From Podaxis mareebaensis (Eukaryota; Basidiomycota; Agaricomycetes; Agaricales; Agaricaceae), in assembly GCA_018524725.1 (NCBI GenBank), contig JAEUWP010000527.1, positions 62,001-126,000 of the forward strand: DNA of 64,000 bases, in the 5' to 3' direction. The translations under genes and the position numbers were made by a program. Positions 47,961-60,304 of the stretch are shown here, one piece after another. The notes below the pieces were generated by a model. That model saw only the letters and a list, made by a program, of their open reading frames with translations, did no database searches and was not told the origin of the DNA. Position 1 is the first letter of the stretch, and each line of letters begins with the position of its first letter.

Positions 47961-50022
47961 TACACCCTTTCTCTTTCAGTAACCACCATCATCAGTGGTT
48001 AAGCACTCATTACTATAGGCCATTGCAAAGGCAAAAGCCCCTCTGTTATTCCTAAAACCCCTCAGGCAGTTAGAGACCATGAATTTGACTTCCAGCAAAA
48101 AGAAGCAAATGTACATGATCACATTTGGTTTGAAAACATGACTATAGATGAAGCAAGCCATCTTGGCATGTGCACTCCCTCCAACCCCAGTGGCTGGATT
48201 CCCTCATCCCCTCTATGTCAAGAGTGGCAAAGAAACTCTTGAATGCCATCCCCCACTCCTGCTATTAGGCAGTCCCAAAGCAGTCCTTGTTCCTCTATGG
48301 AAGTCAACCTCAACTCATCTTTCTCCCCACTTCTGGAGAAGAATTCCTCTTCTAACACTCAAGTGACCCCAAAGGCCACCCCCTCTTCCCTTCTGCCTAC
48401 TCCCACCCCATCCAAGGTCAATGAGAGAGAAGAAGTATTGTATGACAATATATTGGACATCCTCATTTTGATGTCCCATGACCTTCAACAGCCTGAGGCC
48501 AACTTCAAACCTGACCCATGCTTATTCACTATCCTTTGCAACTTCATTTCTGTTATAGAGTCTGGAAATTTCTTTGCCAATTGCACTCCCCCTCCAGCCT
48601 GGCACAATCCCCCTCAGCAGACAGTATTACTGCTCTGCTAATTGAGATATGCAAACTGTGTGCCCAATATGAACTGTTCCATGGAATAGCTGACTCAGCA
48701 ATAGCAGATGCTCAACTAATGCCTGCTTCTCAACCCTCAACCCAGGCTCCAGTGCCTTCTCAGCCCCTCTTGTAACTCCTAGTCCATATGACAGGCCCAG
48801 ACCTCCCTCACATGCTCCTTTGCCTCCATATGATAGGCCCAGACCTCCCTTACATGATATCAAGCCTGGCCTATCTGGCTCTAACCCCTCTACACAGCAC
48901 AAGCCATACTTTGCCACCCAGGGTCCTATCTAGTGGCAATTCTTCCTAAGCACAAGTGCTGGCAATCTGGCTAGCACTTTTGCTCCAAACCCTAGTCACA
49001 CACTTCAACCAAGCACTCACCTGGGCTAAGTCAGCACTTATCATTGACTCTGGCTGTTTCCACTCTGGAGTCATTGCCTTCTCTACAGACAGTATCCCCT
49101 CCTAGGTGGACCTTGACACCATTGCTGCCTTACCTCCCTCTGTGCTCAAAAGTGCCTCCATTACCCTCCCTGTGTCCTGATCTTTCATCAAGATCATAGA
49201 CATCCCCTTTTTCTTAGCCAATAGGTTCACCCTTATGGCTGACCAAGTCAAGACTAAGGCTTCAGCTTCCCCCTTCTTCTCCACTTCTGATATGTATCAT
49301 CTGTGTGTTGTTCACAACTCCACCAAGTCTGATACTGCCACTATGTAGATTGACTTGGTTGACTCTCAATGTGGCACTCTTGCTGCCTCCCTTATCAACA
49401 GACACATCATGGTCAATAGTGTGTCCTGTCTCATTAAAAGGGCTCATGCCCACACTGGCACTGGGGTCATCCTTCTGGTACTTGCCATGCCTGTGCACCC
49501 AAGTGTCCTCTCTGTGGGGAACTTCACTCTGGGGCCTCTCACCACTTCATGGCCAGGTGTTGCAAGGACAATTCCAGAGCAACTCCCTCTATCCCACCCA
49601 CTCTGGCAGGTGAACCCTGCCCTCACTCTCCTCAGTGCACCAATTGTTTAGGCACCCACCCCTCTAACAACTGCCAGTATCCATATTAGTGACATCACTT
49701 CAACTGTGAGTGGATTCAAGGTCAATGCCAATGCAATGCAGCCTCCACTTCAGCTAAAAAAGCCTCTGCTCCTCAGAGTAGGGGTCATAAGGGTTAGTTA
49801 AGACAAGTGCAAGTGGGTATGTCAATATATTCTGTATAGACTCTTATCATTTTTGTCTCTATACATTTAACTTTGAACTTTTTCATTCATGTTATTTGGG
49901 ACACCTGTTTTCTTTTCCTTTCTTTTTCTTTTTCTCCTAACCATTGGGACTGCTATTGTGCATCCTTTTGTAGTAGACTAGTCTTGCTGCAATAAATGTG
50001 GATTTTTTTTTTAAAAAAAAAA
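47961..50022 (+). mobile_element. ORF1-only LINE-like element, second copy, about 2.06 kb
   Basis: Starts TACACCCTTTCTCTTTCAG and ends with a T/A-rich tail at 50001-50022. Collinear with the element split by LINE-1. The decayed ORF (about 48001-49670) includes NPSGWIPSSPLCQEW, a helical part, a domain with VDSQCGTLAASLINRHIMVN and three C-terminal zinc knuckles (CHACAPKCPLCGELHSGASH, CTNCLGTHPSNNC). No endonuclease or RT. No clear TSD: the left flank is an LTR fragment and the right flank is Copia, so one border has been rearranged. Confidence 0.78.
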
Positions 50023-50345
50023 CCAGTTGAAATACCACTAAGCCCATCCTAGCTGAGAGAATGACTCAATTATCTGCTAAGCAGATAGGAATGCAGGCTG
50101 GGGTATAGTTCTTGAAACAGTAATGATAGAAAGTCATATGAGAAGTAGCTTCTATGTCTGCAAGCCATTAGAAGTTAGCATCAAGCTATAGAGGTAGAGA
50201 GAAAGAGGGTGATGAAGAACTTGTATTTCTGGTGAATTCCTGGGCCTGCTGGGTGCCATCTGCAGAGGTAGAAGAGAAGGCATCCTGAGGAGTATTTTGA
50301 GTGCAATTGGCATGATTCCAACAATGTCTAGATGAGTTCTTGGCC

Positions 50346-51604
50346 TTTTTTTTTTTCCTTCAACAATTTATATACCAGTGCACAGTCAGTCCAGTTGTAA
50401 TGTACATCACTGTAGCTACTCTACAATAAGATGATACAAGAGATAAGCTCCCTGCAGGCCAACATATACTTGCCTCCCAAAGGCTACCAAGTGCAGGATG
50501 AGAGCAGTATGGAGGCACTGCCAGACTAACTACTCTCTGATCCTGTCCCTTTGCTCCCCTCCAAGGGCCCCTGGAAGTTGATTTCTGAGGGGACCTGTAA
50601 CCAGAGCAATGGGTCAATTCCCAGTTAATGGCTACTAGCAAAAGTGGGCAGACACCTGAGGTAGAGATTCCATCTATGGAGCCCTCTGCAGGCACCTCTA
50701 CCCTTTTGGGTGACATAGAATCAACTTGAGCCACAACCTGACTATTTTTAACTGTATCAGGCTGACTAGTGTAGGATTTAGTCCTCTTAAGCCAAGGGAG
50801 CATTCTCTGACATCCCTTGCTATAGCCCATGGCTTGATCCAGGTGCTATCCCAGGGCCACTTCCCATTACCCAGTAGCCAGTTTGGTTATACCATTAAGG
50901 CCCAGATCCCCATGCTTAACTATCTAAGCTTTACACCTTGCAGGTGCCACTACTAGAGTGGTTCCCAAGGTCACTCCAGAGGTACATGACATGGGGTCAT
51001 TGGCCAGCTAACAACTGACACCCTTGATCCAGAAATTGAGTTATGCCTACTAACTACTGGAACTATGCTGAAGCAGACCAGTGGGGGGTATCCTGTTCCA
51101 GCTGGCTTTTTTCAGTGTGCTTCCAGATCAGACTGTTTTCTCCCTAAATCCCCCTTTTATAATGCCCTATTTCCAGTAATGGCCTGAGATATACCCCAGA
51201 TTAAGCTTCTTTACCAAGAGAGCATCACCACCTTCAGCCAGTATATCAGACTTAGGTGAAGCACACAGCTTAGTCACACCATTACAGTGTGACATCACTA
51301 CATGACTTGCTGCATAGTTGAGTAATTTACCCACACTAGCCTGGGAGATCTCTTTCCAGACATTTGAGAGCCAGCTTAACCATGGAGAGTACTAGTGATC
51401 AGTGTACCTGGAACTATTCAAGACCAAAAAGGACTATACAACCATTTTGGAGTCACCTGAGATTATTGCTAAGCAACCACACTTTGTACACTAATAGCCT
51501 CTGAAGAAATGCATCCCTAGGGGTTTGAACCTAGGACCACACAGCTGAAAGGTCTGGCAGGAATTAAGCCTACATCTAAACTCCTCAACTATATGGCCAA
51601 CACA
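50346..51604 (-). mobile_element. Long SINE-like element with tRNA-type head and LINE-2 tail
   Basis: Flanked by AGTTCTTGGCC plus T-run (50335 and 51605). On the minus strand it starts near 51604 with an RNA polymerase III promoter: A box TAGTTGAGGAG (51591-51581) and B box GGTTCAAACCC (51531-51521), 49 nt apart, within a T-arm-like CCTAGG...CCTAGG hairpin. The last about 315 bp (50663-50346) match the 3' end of LINE-2 (51986-52306), including the A-tail. The middle, about 850 bp, is unique here. A 1.26-kb length is large for a SINE. Confidence 0.7.
51521..51591 (-). promoter_or_regulatory. Internal Pol III promoter (A and B boxes) of the SINE
   Basis: Both boxes fit the consensus TRGYNNANNNG and GGTTCRANNCC exactly, with tRNA-like spacing. 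A complete tRNA fold is not obvious. Confidence 0.65.
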
Positions 51605-51985
51605 AGTTCTTGGCCTTTTTTTGAGCAAGCTTCTAGGCAGCCTCAAAGCCCCAGTATTTCAGTATGGTATGGCCAAGTCTGCCATAAAAATTGCATTTTG
51701 TAGATAAAGGAGAGGGCTGGAAGTGCACAGAAAAGGCTGTAGAGGAGGAGAGAAGGTCTTGAGCATGCCTGTGGTATTGGATGTCCTTAGTAAAGCTCTG
51801 TCAAGTTTGTCAAGAAGGAGGAGTGAGGAGGTAAAGGAAGTGAATTCTTTGGATGGTAAAGCCCAAATTAGGGCTATAGAAGTGAGTTCTTCATCCAGTT
51901 GGTCAAGGGTGAAGACTAGGGGATGAAGATCTTTGATTTTCTTAGTAGTTTCTTCAACTCTGTTGGTCAGGAATTGTAGGGACTC

Positions 51986-53927
51986 CTTTTTTTCTTCTTT
52001 AACAATTTATATATCAGTATACAGTTGTAGTCTGGTTGTAACATACATTGCTATAGCTACTTTATAATAAGATGATCAAGGGATAAGCTCCCTGCAAGCT
52101 AATACATATTTTCCTCCTAAAGGCTACTAAGTACAGGGTGAGGGCAGCATGGAGGCACTGCTAGACTAGCTACTCCCCAATCCTATCCCTTTGCTCCCCT
52201 CCAAGGGCCCCTGAAAGCTGATCCCCAAAGGGACCTGCAACCAGAACAATGGGTCAATTCCCAGTTAACTGCTACTAGCAGAAGCTGGCAGACACCTGAG
52301 GTGAAGATGAGATAGGCATTCATTCACTGTAAAGGACTCAAGGACTAGGCCTAGAGTCCATAACCAGACTGGGTTTGGCAGTTATCCAATACCTGAAGAA
52401 TTGGCCCTGAAAGCAAATGCATGTATATTTGTTTTCAGGAATTTGATCAGGTCTCCCAAATAGATTGGGCCCCTGAGGTGGTCCTTGAAGTGCTTGCAGC
52501 ACTGCAAGATGTGATCACACATTTCAACCATAGCTGAGCCACACAGGCAGGAGAATTCCTCCTGTGGGAAGAACCAGACCTTGTATAATCTAATGGAAGC
52601 ATGTCTGAGGGCACACCTTGTGAAGCATGCCAATAGGGAGGGTGGCACACCCTTAAGAAGCAAGAACCATGTACCACTAGAGTGGTATCTGGGCTATAAC
52701 AGCTGTTTAGAGCTGGAGTCCAAAACCTTGAGGAACTAGTGTCCCTTATACTTTGGCTCCTGGAATATAGCCTTCTAGGTGTCAAGACAAGAAGTAATGA
52801 TGATCTTAAGTTACTGGTTAATATATTGGACTATCTGTGCCCCAATGGCCACAGGTGGGAGGGAAGTAGCATGCTTATGTGTCATCCCATGGATTTTCCA
52901 GGGGTCCACAGAGGGGACCTCCCAGAATTGTACAGTCTTCCCTGGCTGAGAAAGCCAGGGGGAGAGAAGATAGATAATAGCCAGAACATAGGATTGCCCC
53001 AATGTAGGAGAGGGGTCTACTGATCTCCTTGCTGAGGCAAGTGAATCAGTCTAGACTAGAATAGTATTGACACCTTCCAGAGCAATAGCCCTGGCAAGTG
53101 CCAATCAGATGGTAAAGAGTTCTGCATCTGGAGCAGTAATGTCACTGACTACTCTTCTAGCTGCACTAACCAGGTTTCCACAGTAGTACACCAGAGCTGC
53201 CAAGACAGCCTGTTAGAAGCCATGTATGGGCCAAAAGGCATCAGTTCCACAGTAGGCTATATCAGGGGAGTGTTCCACCTCTATAGAATGCCCTCTATCT
53301 GCTACAAGTACCATGCCCAGTCCTCAATGTCCTGGAGAGCAGCACAGAATTTGATCCAATCCTGAAACCAGTCTAGAAGCCTGTGTCTGGGCCTGGCCTC
53401 ATCAGCATCTAGCTCAAACTATTTGCTGATCTCATCAAGTCTGTCATTAGAGGTAATGAGGGGTCCACTCACCTTTTCATGCTGTCTGGGTGTCATGAAG
53501 GCAATAGATCTGGGGTGTGGGATTGCCCCCATAGCAAATTCTTCCTCCAAAAGTGCTCAGAGAGCATAATTGGATGAGAGAGTCTGGATCTGAAAGCATG
53601 CTTACTTGGTGAGCTTCCTCAGGTGAAGGTGAAAGGGAGTGAGGCCTGCTAAGGCCTCACTCCCTCTGGTAGGAGAGGTGCAAAAGATGCCAATGATCCA
53701 TAGTGCAGCTTTATGCTGTATTGTAGAGAGTGACCTGAGGAGCTATTTATTGTGAGCCCCCAGGAAGAACTAGAGCTGGAACCCATAGATGGCTATGGGA
53801 ACCATGCATATTCTATAGAGTGTACACTTTTGATTGGAGGTCAGACTACATGAAGAGTTCCCCAACATTTCCATCACTTTGACTATTGATAAGGACTTGG
53901 TAAAATAGTACTGGACATGCTCCTTTT
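51986..53927 (-). mobile_element. LINE-2 3' fragment with RNase H and zinc finger
   Basis: T-tract at 51989 marks the A-tail. Moving 5' on the minus strand are a Cys/His cluster (FSCLCGSAMVEMCDHILQCCKHF, about 52560-52500) and an RNase H domain (ALVYYCGNLVSAA, DAELFTI-x-LALARAIALEGVNTILV-x-TDSLASA, about 53200-53040), then decayed RT-side sequence. The family differs from LINE-1 in tail and sequence. The 5' border at 53927 is where a LINE-1 fragment begins. Confidence 0.75.
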
Positions 53928-54559
53928 TTTTTAAAAAAAAATCTGAGTTTATTGCACTAGACTAGCTAATACAAATAGGTGTATGATAGTAGTCCCAATA
54001 CCAAAACTGGAGATAAAAGAAAAGAAAAGAAAGAAGAGAAAAGAAAGAGAAAGAGGAGGGTAGGAAGTAGGGAGCTATGCTATAAGTCAATGAGGTGAAA
54101 AGATAGATAGGACTAACTTATCAAGGTGAATGAAGAGATGGGAAGTGGAAGAGAAGAGACATAGGAGTGGAGGAGTTAGCTATGAGGCAAAGTAAGACAG
54201 GAGAGGCCCTTTAGTGAATATCTAGAACTCCATGGATTACAAGTCACTTTCTCCTGGTGATGTGGTGAGTGGTGAACTCCTCCTGAGTGATGGGTCCTTG
54301 AGGTTGGTCAGCAAATAAAAAGGCTGCTAGATTTTGGTCTAAAAAATTGATGAGCCAGTAGAAGCTGTCACAGGCTCCAACTGGGTGGTTGAAGTGGGGA
54401 TAGTCATTGAGGATGTAGTCTTGAGTTTTAAGTATTTTTTTATAGGGATAAGAAGTGATATAGTGCCCTGGAAAGAAGTGCTGTCTAGGGGCACCAATGG
54501 GTGTATGGCTAGTTATGCATCTAGTGAAGTGCATGCATAATTGGGTGTTTTTCCTGAGA
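53928..54559 (-). mobile_element. 5'-truncated LINE-1 copy
   Basis: T/A-tract at 53928, then TTTATTGCACTAGACTAG as at 38290. Codes for the C-terminal zinc-finger part of ORF2 (54534-54244; NHTPIG-type, FFPGHYITSYPYKK, where CPC of LINE-1 is now YPY). Cut at 54559 by the LTR starting at 54560. Confidence 0.8.
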
Positions 54560-55188
54560 TGTTATGGACTTCACTTCATGCCCATTAAACTCTTGGAGCC
54601 TTGGTTACAACCCAGATTCTGTGGATCATATTCAGTTTAACCTCTTCTCTGTTTCCATCAGACTTTTCCCCTTGTAAATACTTTTCTCTATCCTTTTCCT
54701 TCTGTCATATTTCTTATCAGAATTCCTTATCCAATTATCTTATGTTTTTCTGTTTATCCATAGCTTTTCCCTTCACCCTTGATTATCTCCTGCTTATCTA
54801 GTTTTTTCCATTATCTGATGTTTCACTTCCATCCCCATTCTTTCAGATGTCCAGACACTTTGCAGATGGACTCCTTATTCTGGTATCTTCACCACAGTTA
54901 TCAGTTCACATGTTTCTAGTATTCTCCTTTGAGCAGTTACTATTGTTTCTCACTTAACTACTACTCTCTGGACTTTATCCTGACTACTAGTATATAAGTA
55001 GGATTACTACTATTTGTACTCCTCAGTTAGAATATCAACTTAAGATCTTCCTCCTCTCTCCTGCCTGTCTGCTACAAGTCCACTCCTCAGTCTGGGCTTG
55101 TCTTGTCTTTGTCCAATCTCTGTCTGCTCATCCACTAGAGCCCATAGTTGGTCAAGTAAGGCCACTGTAGTATCAGAGGGGTGTAATA
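54560..55188 (+). repeat. LTR, family D (629 bp)
   Basis: Starts TGTTATGGACTTCA. Matches the inverted LTR at 9195-9822 over its full length. Contains AGTATATAAGTAGG as a TATA box. End placed at the last shared GTGTAA-type motif; the match continues into the leader. The second LTR of this element is not in the window. Confidence 0.72.
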
Positions 55189-55383
55189 CATAAGTTGAAG
55201 CCAAGGCCTCAACCCCATATCTGCATGCATCCACCAGACCTCTAGTATCATTCCAAATTTTTTATGCTGTCTACAACACATAGTGCTGCATGAGCTCAAG
55301 GAATCACCATTCCAGAACCTGTTCTCCCCCACACAAATCATGATTTCTCTTTGACTCCCACTTCACATCAATCTCCTTCTACC

Positions 55384-56500
55384 ATGTCTTCTACTACTAT
55401 TACTGCCAAGTCCAGAACTCAAAACCAAACCTCTGCTGGGTATTCACAAGGATATCCCAGTGGCCCTCTGGACCCCAGAGACAAGAGTAGTGGTGGTGGC
55501 AATGATCCTAGTAAGGATGACAATGAAAATCAAGACCCCCAGGAGATATTAGCCAATGCTCTTGGCCACCTCTTCCATACCCTCTGTTCCTTGGAGTGGA
55601 GCAATTCTGTTGGCCCAGCAAATCCCTCTTGTGTGAAGGTCTGAGAACCTGATACTTTTGATGGTTCAGACCCTCTTAAAATCCACCAATGGGTCTTCCA
55701 GTGCCACCTCTATTTCACTTCCAATGTACATCAATTTGCAGAAGATTCTTCCAAAGTCCATTTTGCTATCATGTATCTGTCCAGCACTGCTCTCAACTGG
55801 TTTTAATCCATTCTTGGGTCCGAAGATCTTGATTAGTCCAACCACAAGCTTCTCAACAACTGAGAAGTCTTTATCAGAGAAATAGAAACCTATTTTGGAC
55901 TTGCAGACTCCATTAGAGAAGCCACTGAAGAGCTGGACTCTCTCCAGATGGCTAGTAATCAACCTATCTTCAAATATGACCTTAAGTTCAACCACCTGAC
56001 TAGTCTGGTCAGGTGGCTGGACTCAGTCCTTTGCTATCATTATTATAGGGGCCTTCCAGATCACATTCAGGACCTAATTGCCACTTGGGTGGAAGGTAAG
56101 CCCAACTCCTTGGATGAAATGAAAAGGGTCACTAGTCTTATTGACCAATGCCATTGGGAGTGGCAGTATGAATGGAAGTGTCATAGTGACCACTCTGCAC
56201 AGCCCCCAAAGAATGATCCTAATCAGAAGAAACTTGGCAATTTGTCCAATAACAATAATAATCAGAAGCCCAACTCATCCTCTGCCAAATCCCCTTCCAA
56301 TTCTTTTTAGTCCAGCAATTGTCCAAACTCATCCAGAAATACTCCAAAGTCATCTCTGGGCAATAAACTTGGCCTAAATGGCAAGCTCACCCCTTAGGAA
56401 TACCAATGTTGTTTCAATAACAACCTCTGTATATTCTGCAGTGATGCTAACCATCAGGTAAATAACTATCACAACTGCTTGTAGGGTATATACCAGAATC
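55384..56500 (+). pseudogene. Gag of Ty3/Gypsy element D
   Basis: ATG 55384 opens a Ser/Thr-rich N-terminus, a Gly/Asp/Asn segment, then the capsid EPDTFDGSDPLKIHQWVFQC, VHFAIMYLSSTALNWF and later YDLKFNHL, CHYYRGLPDHIQD, followed by an Asn/Ser-rich tail and a knuckle-like CIFCSDANHQ (about 56430). Interrupted by stops of TGA, TAG and TAA type. No pol follows, so the copy is truncated. Confidence 0.82.
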
Positions 56501-56839
56501 GAAAAGAAAAGTTCAGAAGTGAAGGGGATCCAAACAAGCACAGGAGATATGATGGCTGATAATGGAGGAGTGCCTGTTGTTGCTCTGACAACCAGTTAAG
56601 GATTGGCACTGAACCACCACTTTCCCGTGCCATCCCCTGAATAACCCATATGGGCTAAATATCCCTAGACACCTCACATTTGTGAGCTACCCCTTCATGT
56701 AGTTCCTTGCTAACTGCTGAAGTTATCTATAAACAGTAAAGGTCTATTATGTGAGAATAATGAGTGTACTACTGAGTAAGGAGGTCTCAAAATTCAAGCA
56801 GCATTTTCTAGCAGGTAACAAAGGTATAGTCATAATATA
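56501..56839. other. Spacer without recognisable gene
   Basis: 339 bp between gag D and the end of the minus-strand MULE-like gene. No motif recognised; probably decayed Gypsy sequence at the left. Confidence 0.4.
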
Positions 56840-59800
56840 TTAGTACCACTGAGCCCAATGAGAGGGATATGGGTCAGAAATAAGCATTGTGGGATCACCA
56901 TCAACTGGATGCATGATAGGTTCAAGTTTGATTGGTTGGGTTGGAGCAGGTGCCACACCAAGTGTCATCATCTTCTCAGATGATCCAGAAAAATTGTCAG
57001 CCAGTGAGTGTTCACCTAGTGCACATCCCATCAGATGCATCCCAAAAAGATAGAAGAAAGATGCTGACCTTCTAAGACTGTTGGACTCCTTTTGTGCTTT
57101 TTGACCAATGTGTGAGCCTCCTGGGAAACACTAGTGGATTTGTGAAGATTAGATAGTTCACCTTGTAGTGCCTTGATTTGAGCCTTCAACGATGCCTCCT
57201 TGTCTTTATTGGCTTCCTTGACTGCTTTTCACTCATTTGCAAGGGATTTCCACTGTCCGTTCTTTGTATAGCAATTTGTGGTGGAGTTGTGTGTGTTTGC
57301 AAGGATACCAGATGATCTTGACACAATCAAGTTCCATGCAGTTGTTTGGTCAGCCTGCTTGGCCCTGTGATAAAATGAGTCCCATAAAGGCAAAGATGCA
57401 CATCAGAATATGCTACATACAATAAAATAGCCTTGAGAAGTGAGTGATTGACAGAGGTCAATTGGTTATCATTTGCATAGCTTCCTTCAATCTGATTGGT
57501 ATTGCTAGGAACTAAATCCCAATGCTTCGGGTCCATCTTTGAAGTGTGGTGGTTGAGGGATGGAATAAGCCAAGGATATCTCTTTTTGTGTGCCCACCAA
57601 TCTGTATTGAGATTGAGAAATGAATGACACAAAGCAATAAATGGTTTCTCATACCATTCATTTTCTTATATGTTCTTCCTATATTCTCGCAGTATGTCTT
57701 GTATTGATCAACCACTTTCTTGCTATTGAGTAATGGCAGTTGTCGTAAATTATCTATGATCACATCTGGAATATGGCCCCAAAGATTGAGAACACCTCTA
57801 AATCATCTATGAGCAAAATGATAGGAATTTTGTCATTTAACACTCACTGGTCAAAATGAACAACACAAGTCTTCCAAAGGTAAAGGAGGACATCATCAGA
57901 GTCCTGTATGAACCCCTCTAGTGGATTGGATTTATGTAGGTGCCAGTTCAGCACCATATCTCCAAAACCTTGTGCTTGTGCACTCTCAGCATCACCAACC
58001 ACACCCAAAAGTGAGGAATCAAGTGAGAAGATCTGGAAACTCAGCTCCTTCTGGGAGATGATTTTGATTGCCTCCCAAAGGCCATTCCAAACATGAAAGA
58101 AGGCAGTTCAAGTGGCAGAGTTTGTCCATACACACCCAATGACAATGCCTAACAAATGTTAGTGTCACACATGAAATCAATAACAATTAGAAAAGCTTAC
58201 AACAATTCAGACTAACATCCCATACAACAACCTTGAATTCATTTGTACTTCCATGAACCACCTTAAACGTTGTATCCACCATAATCCATTGGGCAGTTCT
58301 GATATATGGCACCAAGGGTGGGTGAATTGTGATAATCACATGGGAGTTCTCTTCAAATGTATAGAACCCATGAATATATTTATCTTTGGGGTCTAATGTT
58401 CATTCTTTTATGTATTCATTCCACACACCTTTATTAGACTGCTGAGAGTTGTGTTCAATGCAAATAAACTAGTAGAACATACTATGTAAACCTGATCCAA
58501 AGGGAAATTCAATTTTTCTCTGTTCTTGGAGAATTTTGTGATGCTTCTGATTGTCAATAAGTGATTCATGCACTTCTTGGGGTAGCTTTCCACCAAGAAT
58601 TGCCCTGGTACTTGGTGCTGTCAATCAGCAGTTAATATCATTGCTTCAATAAAGCAGATATGTACTTGCCATTATCTACTTTCAGTGTTGTTGCTCCTAG
58701 GGTACCAAATGCCTTGATACACTTTTGATAGACTTCTTTGCTGTGTATGGGACCTTATTGGGGTGAAATGTTGGGTGGCTGTGTGGGACACCATCCTCCA
58801 GAATCACAATGGCTCGATAGTCAGTTTCATCAAGTGGCACAAAAATAGTGAGTTTTGCAGAGCACTGGTGATGAACAAGATTTCCAATAAAGTGACTGCC
58901 CCCTACAAAGTGAATATTTCCTTCAAATACGATAATTTAGCCATAAATGAGATGTGACAAATATCGACTACTTACCACATTCCTTTGAAGGGGGTGCCAT
59001 TGCAGGATGTACAATGTTTGTGCACCATTCTTCAAGTGGCCTGATATCTTCAATGATTTCTTGTGATGTCACCATGGTGCGGGAGTACAATGGCTCCTTT
59101 CTAAGCAGCTTTGATAAAATATCCACCTGGACTTCACTTGGAATGGCCCAGAAATAATGTCTTGCCAGTACAGATTCCATAGCTGTGGTACAAGCCCAGT
59201 TTGAGCAACCAACAAACCATTGAGAGCTCATTGTGTCCTAAATATTATTTAGAGAATGTCTAGTGATAGAATTTCAAGATGGGACTCACTTTCTTGAACT
59301 TCTGGAGGATGGGGTGACCACCACAAAGCCCACCCAAAGCTGTGACTGCTGAGCAAGTGTTTAAATGAATACTGCAGTACCATCTACAGAGTATCAACAT
59401 CAATGATGTCACCACCTAGATAAGTAGGATTCAAAAGATAGTACTTATGAGACTGTCTGCACTATAACTGAAGATGCCTCACATTCACAAGTCTCCATAG
59501 GCAGTTGAGTGAGTAAATCCTTATTGGTCTGGTTGTCAGCGTCCCAGCAAACAAATGAGCTAAGGAATCCAGGCTCAGCTGAGTTGCAAACCAAACACCC
59601 ATTGCAGTAGAGTGTTGAATGTTGACACTCAGCATCACCCAGAAGTGGAACAATGACTGAATCCTTCCAACTCCCTGTTGTGCCAGTCCATGAATCTTGA
59701 CACTTAATGTACTCTGAGTGTCAGAAAAATTAATTTAACAACTATAGAAATTAAAGATACCTCTTGTTTGATGAAAGCATCCACTTGCTTCATTCCATTT

Positions 59801-60304
59801 TTGATGCAATCAGAAGGGTTTTCACACAAATCCAGGATATAGGCAACCTTTCCCAGAACAGTGGTTGGGACTGGCCAGTGTTCTGGAGCAGTATTTATGT
59901 GAACAACAGTCTCAACACTGAGCTGTGGAGTGACTTGGTATTGAGTGAAGCCTTCCAGGAATGGCAGTGGATTGTCATCAATGATAATAACTTCATCTAT
60001 GGTCACAAGTCAGTATGGTCCTATATCATGCTAGACGGACTACATACTGGTGGTGCTTGTACCTTGCATAGTGAATTATTTAGGAAATGTGAAGAGGTAG
60101 AATTACAAATGATATAACAAGGAAATGAGGGATGGCTTTATATCTATGCCTTTGCTGAAGTATCAATCCCTCACCTGCTTGAGTGGCTGAACACCAACTC
60201 GACAGCCCACCATAGAAGGCCAGACATGCACAAGAAAATTCTGCAGAGTATTCAACTGGTTTAGAGCTTGGAAAAACAGCCCCTCCAAGCATTGGTGTAT
60301 TCAA
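56840..60304 (-). pseudogene. Decayed multi-exon gene of a MULE-transposase-like family
   Basis: Minus-strand coding segments with likely short introns. An N-terminal part (60006-59760: HWPVPTTVLGKVAYILDLCEN, KQVDAFIKQE) splices by GT...AG to CQDSWTGTTGSWKDS...CNGCLVCNS (about 59700-59450). A segment with CSNWACTT...HYFWAIPSEVQVDILSKLL follows (59231-58968), then the core FSLDSSLLGVVGDAESAQAQGFGD...YLWKTCVVHFDQ (about 58040-57840), IPSLNHHTSKMDP-x-HWDLVPSNTNQIEGSY (57600-57480), a coiled coil (57230-57060) and the end ISDPYPSHWAQWY. The order recalls a large agaricomycete family with MULE-like features. Several TGAs sit at likely Arg codons. The family call is from memory and needs a profile search. 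Confidence 0.6.

Larger units (their letters stand above)
50023..51985 (-). mobile_element. Ty1/Copia fragment (gag to protease), split by a SINE
   Basis: Pieces 51985-51605 and 50345-50023 join on the minus strand. The first encodes a Copia-type gag (LDEELTSIALIWALPSKEF, SSLLLLDKLDRALL) and a zinc-knuckle remnant (CNFYGRLGHTILK). The second has the protease WLADIEATSHMT (normally DTGAT), followed by ICLADN...VILSA. The families are recognisable despite several changes. No RT remains. Confidence 0.75.

Noticed and set aside
47961..50022. A TSD for the second ORF1-only element
   Set aside because: I compared both flanks and found no convincing match; the left flank is LTR A and the right flank Copia, so the borders were probably rearranged.
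51500..51604. A genuine tRNA gene
   Set aside because: A and B boxes are good but acceptor and anticodon stems do not fold convincingly, and the unit is joined to a LINE-type tail with a TSD.
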